From Sva-07 sp963698565 (GTDB lineage: Bacteria; Actinomycetota; Acidimicrobiia; Acidimicrobiales; Ilumatobacteraceae), in the NCBI GenBank assembly GCA_963698565.1, contig CAVORH010000031.1, forward strand, positions 1 to 64,000: 64,000 bases of DNA, read 5' to 3'. A program made the translations under genes and the position numbers. Below are positions 1 through 9,049 of this stretch, piece after piece (the stretch's first letter is position 1; every line of letters starts with the position of its first letter). Under the pieces are notes generated by a model. It did no database searches. It saw only the letters and a program-made list of their open reading frames with translations, and had not been told where the DNA came from.

Positions 1-716
1 TGGGCGCCGATCACCTCGACGCCGGTGACGAATGCGTCGCGCTGCGCGTCGGTGAGCGCCTCGATCGAGGGGACGAGCAACCGGTCGGTCAGTTCGTCGA
101 CCACGGCGAGTTGCGCCCGGTCGTCGTCGGAGATCTCCGGGACGCTCTCCCACCCGAACGACGCGACGTCGTCGGGCCGACGGATCGCGTGAGCGACCGA
201 GGGAGCGAGACCGCTGGCGACGATCGCCAGCAGGTGCACGCTGCCGCGGAGCTCACGCAGGATGCAGACATTGCGGTAGGCGCGAGCTGCCGGATGTTCG
301 GGGAGCGGCTCGGCAGCGATCCCGGCGAACAGCGGCAGGGCTGACCTGTCGACCGCGGCCACCAGCGTCTCGGCGGCGTCGTTGAAACCGTCGAGCACGT
401 CGAGGCCGTCCAGCTTCTCGATGCCGACGCGGTCGGCGCAGGCGAGGTAGGCCCGGGCAGCTTCACGAGGCTCCATGATCTGCTTCGCCGAACTCCACAT
501 CGCCTCGACGACGGCGGGGCTGAAGTAGCCGAACGCCGCAACGACCACGGCAGGTTCGACGTCACCGAGCACCCCGCCGCGCCCGAGGAAGTAGAACCGG
601 AATCCGTCGAGGCCGAGTTCCTTGCCGCGGGCGAGCGTGTCGGGGTGGAAGTAGAAGCGATTGCCCGCCTCGTTGATGGTCGGTGACGTCTGCTGCACGA
701 TCTCGAGGGGAGTCAT
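1..716 (-). CDS. SCO6745-family protein (3' end cut by window edge)
   Basis: The frame is open from an ATG at 716 to the left edge, so about 238 codons are visible and the C-terminus lies outside the window. The N-terminal half reads like the actinobacterial SCO6745 family: a short stretch leading to FRFYFLGRGGVLGDVEP, then VVVAAFGYFSPAVVEAMW, followed by an alpha-helical region rich in Ala, Glu and Leu. The family's biochemical role is not established to my knowledge, and no catalytic motif is visible. The gene lies 46 bp downstream of nhaA on the same strand, so co-transcription is possible. However, TAGAAC at 723-728 (minus strand) sits 6 nt before the ATG, so it may also have its own leaderless promoter. 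Coding identity is clear; the family call is from memory of its motif pattern. Confidence 0.65.
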   Translation of the reverse strand, partial: MTPLEIVQQTSPTINEAGNRFYFHPDTLARGKELGLDGFRFYFLGRGGVLGDVEPAVVVAAFGYFSPAVVEAMWSSAKQIMEPREAARAYLACADRVGIEKLDGLDVLDGFNDAAETLVAAVDRSALPLFAGIAAEPLPEHPAARAYRNVCILRELRGSVHLLAIVASGLAPSVAHAIRRPDDVASFGWESVPEISDDDRAQLAVVDELTDRLLVPSIEALTDAQRDAFVTGVEVIGA

Positions 717-762
717 CGCACCGTTCTACACCGACAGCTCGGTCGGTCGTTCAACCGGACCG

Positions 763-2095
763 TCAGACGACGACTGCGGGCCGATCCTGCTCCGATTCCA
801 CTGCCGATCGCGTTGCCCGCCGCAAGAGCACGTACCCGAGGAACCCGGCGACCGTACTGGCCGTCAGGATGCCGAGCTTGGCCGACCGCAGCAGGTCGGC
901 GTCGTCGAACGACAGCGCGGCCACGAACAACGCCACGGTGAACCCGATCCCGGCGGTGGCACCGACACCGATCACGTGCGCCCACGTCGTCCGCTCGGGA
1001 AGACGCCCGACCCGCAGGCGTACCGCGAGCCAGGTGAACGCCACCACACCGACGAGCTTGCCGACCACCAGACCGGCGAACACGCCGATGAAGACGTTCG
1101 AGTCGAGCCCGTCGACCGAGACGCTCACGCCCGCGTTCGCCAGCGCGAAGATCGGCACGACCACGAACGCCACCCACGGACTCGACGCGTGCTCGACGCG
1201 GTCGAGCGGCGACGCGACCTCGCGCGACGAACCCGGCGAGTTCGCTGGGCACCGTGTGGTCGTTGGCCTCGAAGTGTTCGATGAACTCCTCGACGCCTTC
1301 GGCCAGCTTGCTCGGGTCGTGGAACGGTTCTGCCGGCGCCAGCAGCCCGAAGACGACTCCGACGATCGCTGCCTCGATGCCCGCTTCGTAGAGCGCGAAC
1401 CAGGCCACGATCCCGAGCACGCAGTACGGAATCAGCGACCGGATCTCCAGCCGCTTGGCGAGCCAGACCGCAGCCACGCACGCCAGCGCGGCCGCGAGCC
1501 ACCCGAACTCGACCCCGTCGGCGTAGAAGACCGCGATCACGACGATTCCGCCGATGTCGTCGACGACGGCCAAGGTGAGGATGAAGATGCGCACCCCGAG
1601 CGGAATCCGGGATCCGACGAGGGTGACGACCCCGACGGCGAACGCGATGTCGGTGGCGACGGGAACGCCGAAGCCGTCGACGGCCCCACCGAGGTTGACG
1701 GCGATGTAGATCAACGCCGGCACGAGCATCCCGCCGACGGCGGCGAGGGCCGGCAAGGCCGCGGCCCGCCGGTCGCGAAGCTCACCGTGGACGAGCTGGC
1801 GCTTGATCTCCAGGCCGACCACGAGGAAGAACAGCGACATCAGGCCGTTGTTGATCCACTCCTGCAACGTCTGCTCGACGTCGACGAGGTCGCCGACGCG
1901 CACGCCGATCACCGTCTCGAACAGCTCGCGGTACGACGCCGACCACGGCGAGTTGGCCCAGACCAACGCGACGACTGCGCTGACCAGCATCACGATGCCG
2001 CCGGCGGTTTCGATCGCCATGAACCGCTGTGCGGGTTGGATGATCGAGCGCGGGATCCGTCGATCCGACGCCGCGTAGGGCCGCTTCAGCTCCAT
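763..2095 (-). pseudogene. nhaA: Na+/H+ antiporter NhaA, single-base frameshift
   Basis: NhaA exchanges two H+ for one Na+ across the inner membrane and protects against sodium and alkali. The first frame starts at ATG 2095 and carries the family core, including LAVVDDIGGIVVIAVFY near residue 177, which holds the paired aspartates of the ion site. The reading then changes frame, and the C-terminal part resumes as VASPLDRVEHASSPWVAF and VPIFALANAGV, ending at 763 with the last helices intact. Removing one base from the CCC run at 1232-1234 restores a continuous 443-aa protein of normal NhaA length. Both halves are well conserved, so I suspect a sequencing error or a very recent mutation rather than an old pseudogene. 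It is divergent from the P450 gene across a 167-bp gap. Confidence 0.85.
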
Positions 2096-2262
2096 CGTTC
2101 GTCATTCAAGCGCACCATCGGGTCGCCGGGATGCATCCGCGACACCTCCACAACACCTCCACGATCCCGTCTCGCCCGCCGGGGCCGGGGCGGTCCGACT
2201 CCGCCCGGTCGCCCACCGGGTGACTACCGTGACCCCGAACACTGCGACGAAGGGGGTCTGCG

Positions 2263-3476
2263 ATGGCATACGGGGGCGAACAGGTGGAGATGCCACCGGT
2301 CGAGAACTGGTTGACCGACTGGGACTGGCTCGACGACCAGTGGGGAGCGAACGCGATCGAGATCTGGAACTCGGTGCGCGAGCAGTGCCCGGTGGCCACC
2401 ACCGAACGGTACGGGCGTGCGTTCATGCCGGTGACGATGGACGCGGTCGCGGCGGTGGCCAACGACACCGAGAACTTCTCGTCGATCTGGGTCAACGTCG
2501 GCCGCCCCGACGCTCCACGGTCGCCGGCGCCCCCGATCACGTCCGACCCGCCAGAACACCACGGGCATCGTCGGCTCCTCCTGCCGGCGTTCAGCCCGAA
2601 GAAGGTGGCGCCGCTCGAGGAGCGACTGCGCTCGTTCTGTCGCGAGCTGATCGCCGACCTCGACGGCGCCGACACCGCCGACGCCGCCGAGCAGTACGCG
2701 CAACACATCCCGGTGCACGGCATCTGCATCCTGACCGGACTGCCGGAGGAGGACGCCGACCTGTTCCGCGACTGGATCTACCGCAACTTCCAGTTGGCCC
2801 GCGCGACAACGCCGTGCGTGTCGCCGTTGCCCGGGAGATGGGCGACTACATCGACGTGCTCCTCCGTGATCGGATGGAGAACCCGAAGGACGACATGCTG
2901 ACGCTCGTCGCCAACGCCGAGATCGACGGTGAGCCGGTCGACTGGAACCTCAAGCTCGGCTACATCCGCCTGCTGATCGTGGCCGGGATCGACACCACGT
3001 GGAGTGCGATCGGATCGGGCCTCTGGCACTTCGCCCAGCACAACGACCAGGTCCAGCGACTGGTCGCCGTCGACGACGACGATCTCCTGTGGAACACGGC
3101 GACCGAGGAGGTGTTGCGCTACTACGCGCCGGTCACCATGGCCCGCAAGGTGATCGGCGACACGGAGATCGGCGGCTGCCCCGTGCACCCCGGCGATCAG
3201 ATGCTGCTCACCTTCCCCGCCGCCAACCACGATCCCGCAGCATTCGAGCGGGCCGACGAGTTCGACCTGGAGCGGCTCAACAATCGGCACGTGGCATTCG
3301 GGCTCGGCATCCACCGCTGCGTCGGTTCCAACCTCGCCCGGCTCGAGCTGGTCGTCGCGCTCCAGGAATGGCTTCGCGCCTTCCCGGACTACTCGCTCGA
3401 CACCTCGACGAAGACGACGTGGGCCAACGGCCAGGTGCGTGGCCCCCGCAACATCCCGGTGCTGCTCAACCGCTGA
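2263..3476 (+). pseudogene. Cytochrome P450, single-base frameshift
   Basis: This is a haem-thiolate monooxygenase of the soluble bacterial class. The N-terminal frame (from ATG 2263, behind a strong AAGGGGG ribosome site) contains ITSDPPEHHGHRRL of the C-helix region. The C-terminal frame contains AGIDTT of the I-helix (about residue 240), EEVLR of the ExxR motif (about 281) and the haem-binding FGLGIHRCVG with its cysteine (about 352). The frames switch near 2798; adding one C to the CCC run at 2798-2800 gives FQLAPRDNAVRV, matching the family pattern, and a 404-aa protein. The lesion is a one-base homopolymer loss, typical of sequencing error. No ferredoxin or reductase lies beside it, so redox partners are elsewhere. 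The substrate cannot be told from the sequence. Confidence 0.87.
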
Positions 3477-3501
3477 ACCCCGAGGACGGTCGAGCCACCG
3501 G

Positions 3502-3544
3502 GCGATGAGTCTGGGCGCCCACAGGTCGCGCTGAAACTCATCGC
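3502..3544. terminator. Inverted repeat between convergent P450 and ATPase genes
   Basis: GCGATGAG (3502-3509) is complementary to CTCATCGC (3537-3544), with a 27-nt loop. It includes the stop codon of the ATPase gene. There is no U-tract, so function as a bidirectional terminator is only a guess from position. Confidence 0.3.
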
Positions 3545-5877
3545 TGGAGGATGGGGCGGATGAGCCGGGGGATGGTCACGATCACGACGCCGCCGACCAC
3601 GACTGCGGCAGCCGAGTACCACCACGCAGAGCTCCAGAACACCTCGAGTTGGAAGTAGTTGCGCAGCCACGGCACGAGGAAGACCACCACGTAGCCGAGG
3701 CCCATGCAGGCGACGAGCAGCACCTTCCACCAACGCAGGGGACGGCTCGCCACGGCCAACACCACCAGCCCGAGCGCCAACAGGGTGACCGTCGCGAGTG
3801 TCCGCGCCTGGTCGATGTCGATGTCGGCGATGTCCAGCGCCGCCTCGTAGGCCACGAGCGTCGCGCCACCGGCGACCACGCCCGCCGGCACCGAGAACCA
3901 CAGCACCCGTCGGAGGAAGCCGGGACGGATCAGGTCGACCTCGGGAGCGAGCGCGAGGAAGAACCCGGGGATGCCGATGCTGAACGTGCCGATCAAGGTC
4001 AGGTGGCGCGGCAGGAACGGGAACGGCTCGTCCATCAACCCCACCGCCACGGTGAGCAACACCGCATAGGCCGCCTTCGTGATGAACAGGTTCGACACCC
4101 GCTCGACGTTGTTGATCACCTTGCGGCCCTCGTTGACCACCACCGGCAGGCTGGAGAACGCGTTGTCGGTGAGCACGAGATCGGCCACCGCCTTGGTCGC
4201 CTCACTCCCCGATCCCATCGAGATCCCCAGGTCGGCGTCCTTCAGGGCCAGCACGTCGTTGACCCCGTCGCCGGTCATCGCCACGGTGTGCCCCCGTGAC
4301 TGCAACGCCTTCACCATCGCCTGCTTCTGCTGTGGCTTGACCCGCCCGAACACGGTGTGGTTCTCGAGAACGGCAGCCATCTCGTCGACCCCATCGGGGA
4401 GGTCGCGCGCATCCACGGGCTCGCCGCTGATCCGCAGTCCGGCGTGTTCGGCGATCGCCGCGACCGTCTCGGGGTTGTCACCGGAGATCACCTTGAGCGT
4501 CACGTCCTGCTCGGCGAAGTAGGCCAGGATCTCGGCCGCGTCGGGGCGGATCTCGTCCTCCAACTCCACGATGGCGAGCGTGCTCGCATCGCCCGGGAGA
4601 GCGCCCTCGACCGGCCCGGTCGGCGACGTGACGACGGCGAGCAGCCGCTTGCCGGCCGTGCTCAGTTCCTCGACGAGCGCACGAACCGGATCGTCCGGGC
4701 GCAGCAGGAAGTCCGGCGCGCCGAGAAAGAACCACCCGTGGCCGACGAACGAGGCCGCCGACCACTTGCGTTCGCTGTCGAAGGGCTCGATCTCGTCGAC
4801 GTCCCACGTCGAGTCGGTGCCCACCTCGGCGGCGATCGCGGCCATGGTGGGATTCGGTGCACGATCGGCCGTGGCCAGAGCGACGAGGCCGTCACGCACC
4901 TCGGCGTCGCTGCGCCCCTCGGACGGATGCGTGTGGGCGAATCGGATCTCACCGGTGGTGATCGTCCCGGTCTTGTCGAGACACAGCACGTCGACGCGGG
5001 CGAGCACCTCGACCGTCGACAACTGCTTCGCCAGGGCATTGCGACGGGCGAGCGCGATCACCCCCGCCATGAACGCGAGGCTGGTGAGCAGCACGAGCCC
5101 GTCGGGGACCATGGCGACCGCGGCCGCCACCGTGCCGATCAGTGCGTCCTGCCAGGTGCCTTCCACCGAGAGGAGGTTGAAGAACAGGAAGATCGATGCC
5201 ACCGGGATGATCAACGTCAGCCCGCGCAGGATCGTGTCGATGCCGTGCCGCAGCTGCGACTGCGAGGTGGCGAATCGCTTCGCCTCGGTCGCGAGCGTGC
5301 TGGCGTAGCTCGCCGCCCCGACAGCGCTGGCTTCGATCGAACCGTTGCCGGCGACCACGAAACTGCCCGACAGCACCTCGTCGCCGGGTTCCTTCGCAAC
5401 CGGGAGCGACTCGCCGGTGAGCATCGACTCGTCGAGGCGCAGGCCGGTCGACAGGAGCACCGTGCCGTCGACGGCGACCTGGCCGCCGAGGCGCAGCTCG
5501 ACGACGTCGTCGATGACGATCTCGTCGGTCGGGATCTCGATCGAGCTCCCGTTGCGCACCACGATCGCTCTCGGCTCGGTCACCACCTCGAGGCGGCGCA
5601 GCTCGCGTCGCGCCCGCACTTCCTGGACGACACCGATCACCGAGTTGGAGACGACGACACCGACGAAGAGACCGTCCTGGGGACTACCCGCCACGATGAC
5701 CAGGAGGAACAGCGTGAACATGATCGCGTTGACCACCGTGAAGGTGTTCGCAGCGACGATCTGACCGAGCGTGCGATCGGGCGGGTCCGGAACGACGTTG
5801 ACCTGCCCCGCTGCGACGCGTTCGGCGACCTCGGCATCGCTCAGCCCCTGGGCGACGTCGACGCGTGCACTGTCCAT
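3538..5877 (-). CDS. Cation-transporting P-type ATPase, CtpE-like
   Basis: A 779-aa P-type ATPase that pumps a cation across the cytoplasmic membrane. Visible motifs in order: LTGESLP of the actuator domain (about residue 152), DKTGT with the phosphorylated aspartate (about 300), and TGDGVND in the hinge (about 534). Transmembrane pairs lie near residues 45-85 and 215-275, with a C-terminal bundle beyond 600. There is no N-terminal heavy-metal domain and no CPC motif, which argues against copper or zinc exporters. The membrane motif VPDGLVLLTSLAF resembles that of mycobacterial CtpE, a calcium transporter, so Ca2+ is the best guess. The start at ATG 5877 has GGGAG just upstream. The gene is divergent from the class-V PLP enzyme and convergent with the P450. 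Confidence 0.88.
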   Translation of the reverse strand: MDSARVDVAQGLSDAEVAERVAAGQVNVVPDPPDRTLGQIVAANTFTVVNAIMFTLFLLVIVAGSPQDGLFVGVVVSNSVIGVVQEVRARRELRRLEVVTEPRAIVVRNGSSIEIPTDEIVIDDVVELRLGGQVAVDGTVLLSTGLRLDESMLTGESLPVAKEPGDEVLSGSFVVAGNGSIEASAVGAASYASTLATEAKRFATSQSQLRHGIDTILRGLTLIIPVASIFLFFNLLSVEGTWQDALIGTVAAAVAMVPDGLVLLTSLAFMAGVIALARRNALAKQLSTVEVLARVDVLCLDKTGTITTGEIRFAHTHPSEGRSDAEVRDGLVALATADRAPNPTMAAIAAEVGTDSTWDVDEIEPFDSERKWSAASFVGHGWFFLGAPDFLLRPDDPVRALVEELSTAGKRLLAVVTSPTGPVEGALPGDASTLAIVELEDEIRPDAAEILAYFAEQDVTLKVISGDNPETVAAIAEHAGLRISGEPVDARDLPDGVDEMAAVLENHTVFGRVKPQQKQAMVKALQSRGHTVAMTGDGVNDVLALKDADLGISMGSGSEATKAVADLVLTDNAFSSLPVVVNEGRKVINNVERVSNLFITKAAYAVLLTVAVGLMDEPFPFLPRHLTLIGTFSIGIPGFFLALAPEVDLIRPGFLRRVLWFSVPAGVVAGGATLVAYEAALDIADIDIDQARTLATVTLLALGLVVLAVASRPLRWWKVLLVACMGLGYVVVFLVPWLRNYFQLEVFWSSAWWYSAAAVVVGGVVIVTIPRLIRPILQR

Positions 5878-5902
5878 CTCCCGTCGCAGGGTAGCCAGCG
5901 GG

Positions 5903-5933
5903 GACAGTGACGGCCGGGAGGTGATTCACTGTC
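5903..5933. promoter_or_regulatory. Inverted repeat just upstream of the class-V PLP enzyme gene
   Basis: GACAGTGA (5903-5910) and TCACTGTC (5926-5933) form a perfect 8-bp inverted repeat with a 15-nt centre, 4 nt before the ATG at 5938. The right arm overlaps TTCACT (5925-5930), which sits at -10 distance for a leaderless start. A repressor operator or a 5' hairpin would both fit. Confidence 0.4.
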
Positions 5934-5937
5934 AACC

Positions 5938-7641
5938 ATGACCAGCACCGTCGACTCCGACGAATTGATCGCCTACGTGCGCGACTCGGTGATCGGTCGT
6001 GACGACGTGATCGACGGCCCCTACGGTCCGCGACCGATCATCTACGCCGACTACACCGCGTCGGGCCGCTCGCTCGCCTTCATCGAGGACTACATCCGCG
6101 CCGTCGTGCTCCCGCTGTACGCCAACACGCACACCGAGTCGTCGGGCACCGGTCTGCAGACGACACGGCTGCGCGAGGAGGCGCGCGAGATCATCGCCCG
6201 CTGCGTCGGCGCGACCCACGACGAACACGCCGTGGTGTTCTGCGGAAGCGGTGCCACCCACGCGGTCGCCAAGCTCACCGGGGTCATGGGGTTGAAGCTC
6301 CCGTCGGCGCTCGACGACCGCTACGGCTTCGCTGCCTCGATTCCGCCGGAGGATCGACCGGTCGTGTTCATCGGCCCGTACGAGCACCACTCGAACGAGC
6401 TGCCGTGGCGCGAATCGATCGCCGATGTCGTGATCATCGACGAGGACATCGACGGCCACGTCAGCCTCGAGCACCTCGAACGGGAGCTCGTCCGCCACGC
6501 CGATCGATCGACGCTGATCGGTTCGTTCTCCGCGGCGTCCAACGTCACCGGCATCATCACCGACACGGTCGCGGTGTCGACGCTCCTGCACGAACACGGG
6601 GCGCTCTCGCTGTGGGACTACGCCGCGGCGGCTCCCTACGTCCCGATCGACATGGGGTCGAGCGCCGGCGGCAACCTCGCCTACAAGGACGCGATCTTCA
6701 TCTCCCCGCACAAGCTGATCGGTGGGCCCGGGACCCCTGGTGTCCTCGTCGCCCGGCGCGAGTTGTTCACCAACCGTGTCCCCGACGTTCCCGGTGGAGG
6801 CACCGTGCGCTACGTCAGCACCGCCGAGCACGACTACCACCCCGAGATCGAACATCGCGAGGAGGCAGGGACACCGGCGATCATCGAGTCGATCCGTGCC
6901 GGCCTCGTGTTCCAGCTCAAGGAGGCGGTGGGCCCCGACGTGATCGAGGCCCGCGAGTCGGCGTTCGTCCGGCGGGCGATCGCTTCCTGGGAGCAGAACC
7001 CGAACATCAACGTGCTCGGCAGTCACGAGGCCGACCGGCTCTCGATCGTGTCGTTCGTGATCCGTCACGACACGAAGTTCCTGCACCACAACTTCGTCGT
7101 CGCGCTGCTCAACGACGTGTTCGGCATCCAGTCGCGCGGCGGCTGCTCGTGTGCAGGCCCTTACGGCCACCGCCTGCTCGGCATCGACCTCGACCGGTCG
7201 CACGAGTTCCAGCGCGAGATCAACCGTGGCTGCGAAGGCATCAAGCCCGGCTGGGTCCGGGTGAACTTCAACTACTTCATCGACGACGCCACCTTCGACT
7301 ACATCGTCGACGCCGTGCACCTGATCGCCTCGCACGGTGCGGCGCTGCTCGGCGAGTACGAGTTCGAACCCGACAGCGGGCTCTGGCACCACCGCCTCGG
7401 CACCCGCGGGCCGTCGATGAGCCTGCACGAGATCTCCTACGACGCCGGCGGCATGCACTTCGTGAACCGCCGTCACAGCGAGGCGATCGACCTCGCCCGC
7501 CATCTCGACACCGCTCACGAGCTGTTCCACGCGGCCCACGACGTGCGGTCGAGTGCGTCCCCGCATCCGGAGACCAATGCGGACTTCGAGCACTTGCGCT
7601 GGTTCCCGTACCCCGACGAGGTCGCCGCGCCGCAGCACTGA
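5938..7641 (+). CDS. Aminotransferase class V-fold PLP-dependent enzyme
   Basis: A 567-aa fold-type I PLP enzyme of the class-V (cysteine desulfurase-like) group. The N-terminal part has YTASGRSLAFIEDYI and NTHTESSGTG, common in this subgroup. The cofactor pocket shows GSGATHAVAKL, and DYAAAAPYVPIDM precedes ISPHKLIGGPG, where the lysine near residue 259 should form the Schiff base. GGCSCAGPYG resembles the active-site cysteine loop of desulfurase-like enzymes. At 567 residues it is longer than typical NifS/SufS proteins (about 400), owing to a C-terminal extension past residue 430. The substrate is unknown; cysteine or selenocysteine lyase activity is possible, but no sulfur-transfer partner lies nearby. 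It is divergent from the ATPase, with only 60 bp between the two starts. Confidence 0.85.
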   Translation: MTSTVDSDELIAYVRDSVIGRDDVIDGPYGPRPIIYADYTASGRSLAFIEDYIRAVVLPLYANTHTESSGTGLQTTRLREEAREIIARCVGATHDEHAVVFCGSGATHAVAKLTGVMGLKLPSALDDRYGFAASIPPEDRPVVFIGPYEHHSNELPWRESIADVVIIDEDIDGHVSLEHLERELVRHADRSTLIGSFSAASNVTGIITDTVAVSTLLHEHGALSLWDYAAAAPYVPIDMGSSAGGNLAYKDAIFISPHKLIGGPGTPGVLVARRELFTNRVPDVPGGGTVRYVSTAEHDYHPEIEHREEAGTPAIIESIRAGLVFQLKEAVGPDVIEARESAFVRRAIASWEQNPNINVLGSHEADRLSIVSFVIRHDTKFLHHNFVVALLNDVFGIQSRGGCSCAGPYGHRLLGIDLDRSHEFQREINRGCEGIKPGWVRVNFNYFIDDATFDYIVDAVHLIASHGAALLGEYEFEPDSGLWHHRLGTRGPSMSLHEISYDAGGMHFVNRRHSEAIDLARHLDTAHELFHAAHDVRSSASPHPETNADFEHLRWFPYPDEVAAPQH

Positions 7642-7719
7642 CCCCACCCCGGGCGACCGTTCGATGACGGATGCAGGCGCGAGTCGTCACCCGATCGTCA
7701 TGTAACCGTCATGGAGCGG

Positions 7720-7725
7720 TAGGCT
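7720..7725 (+). promoter_or_regulatory. Leaderless -10 box for the M23 peptidase gene
   Basis: TAGGCT lies 8 nt before the ATG at 7734, placing the transcription start at or beside the start codon. No ribosome site is visible upstream of the ATG. Confidence 0.45.
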
Positions 7726-7733
7726 CTCCAGCC

Positions 7734-8962
7734 ATGTCGACGACCGGGACAGCGCCGCGGTTCGGAGTCCGCTGGATCGTCGCGCTCATCGCCATCGCCC
7801 TGACGGCAGCGATCGTCCCCGTCGTGGTTGCCAGCGACGCTTCGGCCCAGGACCCTGCCGCGGTTCAGGCGGCGCGAGAGATCCAGGCCGCACGCGACCG
7901 CGCCGACGCCGCCGCCCAGGCGATGTTCGACGCCCAGTCGAAGCTCGACACGCTCGATGTCGACATCGCCGAAGCGGAGAAGCAACTCGCCGCAGTCGAA
8001 GCCCAGGCCAATTCGATGCGCTCGAGCCTCCAGACCGACGCGCAGCGCAGCTTCGCCAACTCCGGCAGCGCCATGCCACTCCTCATCGATCTCGACCAGG
8101 CCAACGCCGGCATCACCGCCGAACGACAGGCATCGGTCGCCCGTGGTGCCGCCTCGGTCGAACTCGACGACTTCGACGCGGTGATGAAGGAGGTCAACGC
8201 CCAGCGCGCCGACCTCGAACGCCAGCAGGAACTCACGGTCCAGGCACGCGAGAACTACGAACGCCTGCAGGCCGAGGCCGAGGCCGAGGTCGTCAAACTC
8301 GCCGAGATCGAGAAGCAGCGCCTCGCCGACGTCGCCGTGCAGCAGGAACTCGAACGCCAGCGCCGGATCCGCGCCGAACAGGAGGCGGCGGCCGCCACTG
8401 CGGCCGCAGCCCAGGCCGCAGCCAACGCCCCGCGTGCAGCGGCCGTCCAGACCTCCGGCGGCTCCGCCGCCGCTGCACCGCGGCGGCCGCGTCCGGCACG
8501 GCGTCGAGCCCGTCGCCCGCTCCGCAACCGGCAGCGCCGGCACCCGCGCCGCCGACGCCTCCGCCGTCGAATGCCGGTAGCGGCATCGTCTGCCCGGTTG
8601 CCGGCCCACGGGCCTTCGGCGACACGTGGGGCGCCGCCCGCTCGGGCGGCCGCAGCCACGAGGGTGTCGACATGATGTCGCCGGGCGGCACGCCGCTCGT
8701 CGCCGTCGAATCGGGGTCGGTGCAGTTCAAGACCACCCGCCTCGGCGGCAACTCGGTGTGGCTCAACGGCAACAGCGGTACCCGCTACTTCTACGCCCAC
8801 CTCAGCGCCTGGGAGGGCTCGAGCCGCAGCGTGTCGCGTGGCGAAGTGATCGGCTACGTGGGCGCCACCGGCAACACCACCGCCAACCACCTCCACTTCG
8901 AGGTGCATCCCGGCGGCGGACGTGCCGTCAACCCCTACCCCTACGTTCGCGCCGTCTGCTGA
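7734..8962 (+). pseudogene. M23-family peptidoglycan peptidase with coiled coil, single-base frameshift
   Basis: The N-terminus has a signal peptide or anchor (residues about 12-40, ending near ASA-QD), then a long Ala/Glu/Gln-rich coiled coil to about residue 240. This layout is typical of EnvC/NlpD-like or RipA-type cell-wall hydrolases and their activators. The reading then passes into an arginine-rich nonsense frame near 8475-8490. Adding one base there gives a Pro/Ala-rich linker and the LytM domain: SHEGVDMMSPGG (first zinc ligands, about residue 309) and NHLHFEV (HxH, about 385-387). The restored length is 409 aa. All zinc-ligand motifs are present, so the repaired product should be an active endopeptidase involved in cell separation or wall turnover. 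The GC-rich repeat context makes a sequencing slip likely. Confidence 0.82.
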
Positions 8963-8990
8963 CCGCGCCCCACGCAGACCCCACTCACCA

Positions 8991-9042
8991 CGTTTGCGCG
9001 ACGGTTCGGGTGGGCCGGGTCACCCGGAATGCAACGCAAACG
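8991..9042. repeat. 52-nt palindromic element, copy 1
   Basis: Begins CGTTTGCG and ends CGCAAACG (outer 8-bp arms). The inner arms are GTTCGGGTG and CACCCGGAA around an 8-nt apical loop. It lies between the convergent M23 gene and the DHOD-like gene, so it may act as a bidirectional terminator. The same 52-nt length recurs at four other sites in the window. Confidence 0.85.
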
Positions 9043-9049
9043 GGACGGG

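Noticed and set aside
89..565. 158-codon minus-strand frame at the left edge
   Set aside because: It is in a different frame from the SCO6745-family gene that covers 1-716 and has an Arg/Ser-rich composition typical of a shadow.
2143..2162. Direct repeat CACCTCCAC in the nhaA-P450 gap as an operator
   Set aside because: Two 9-bp copies 11 nt apart could be chance in GC-rich sequence, and no regulator gene lies nearby.
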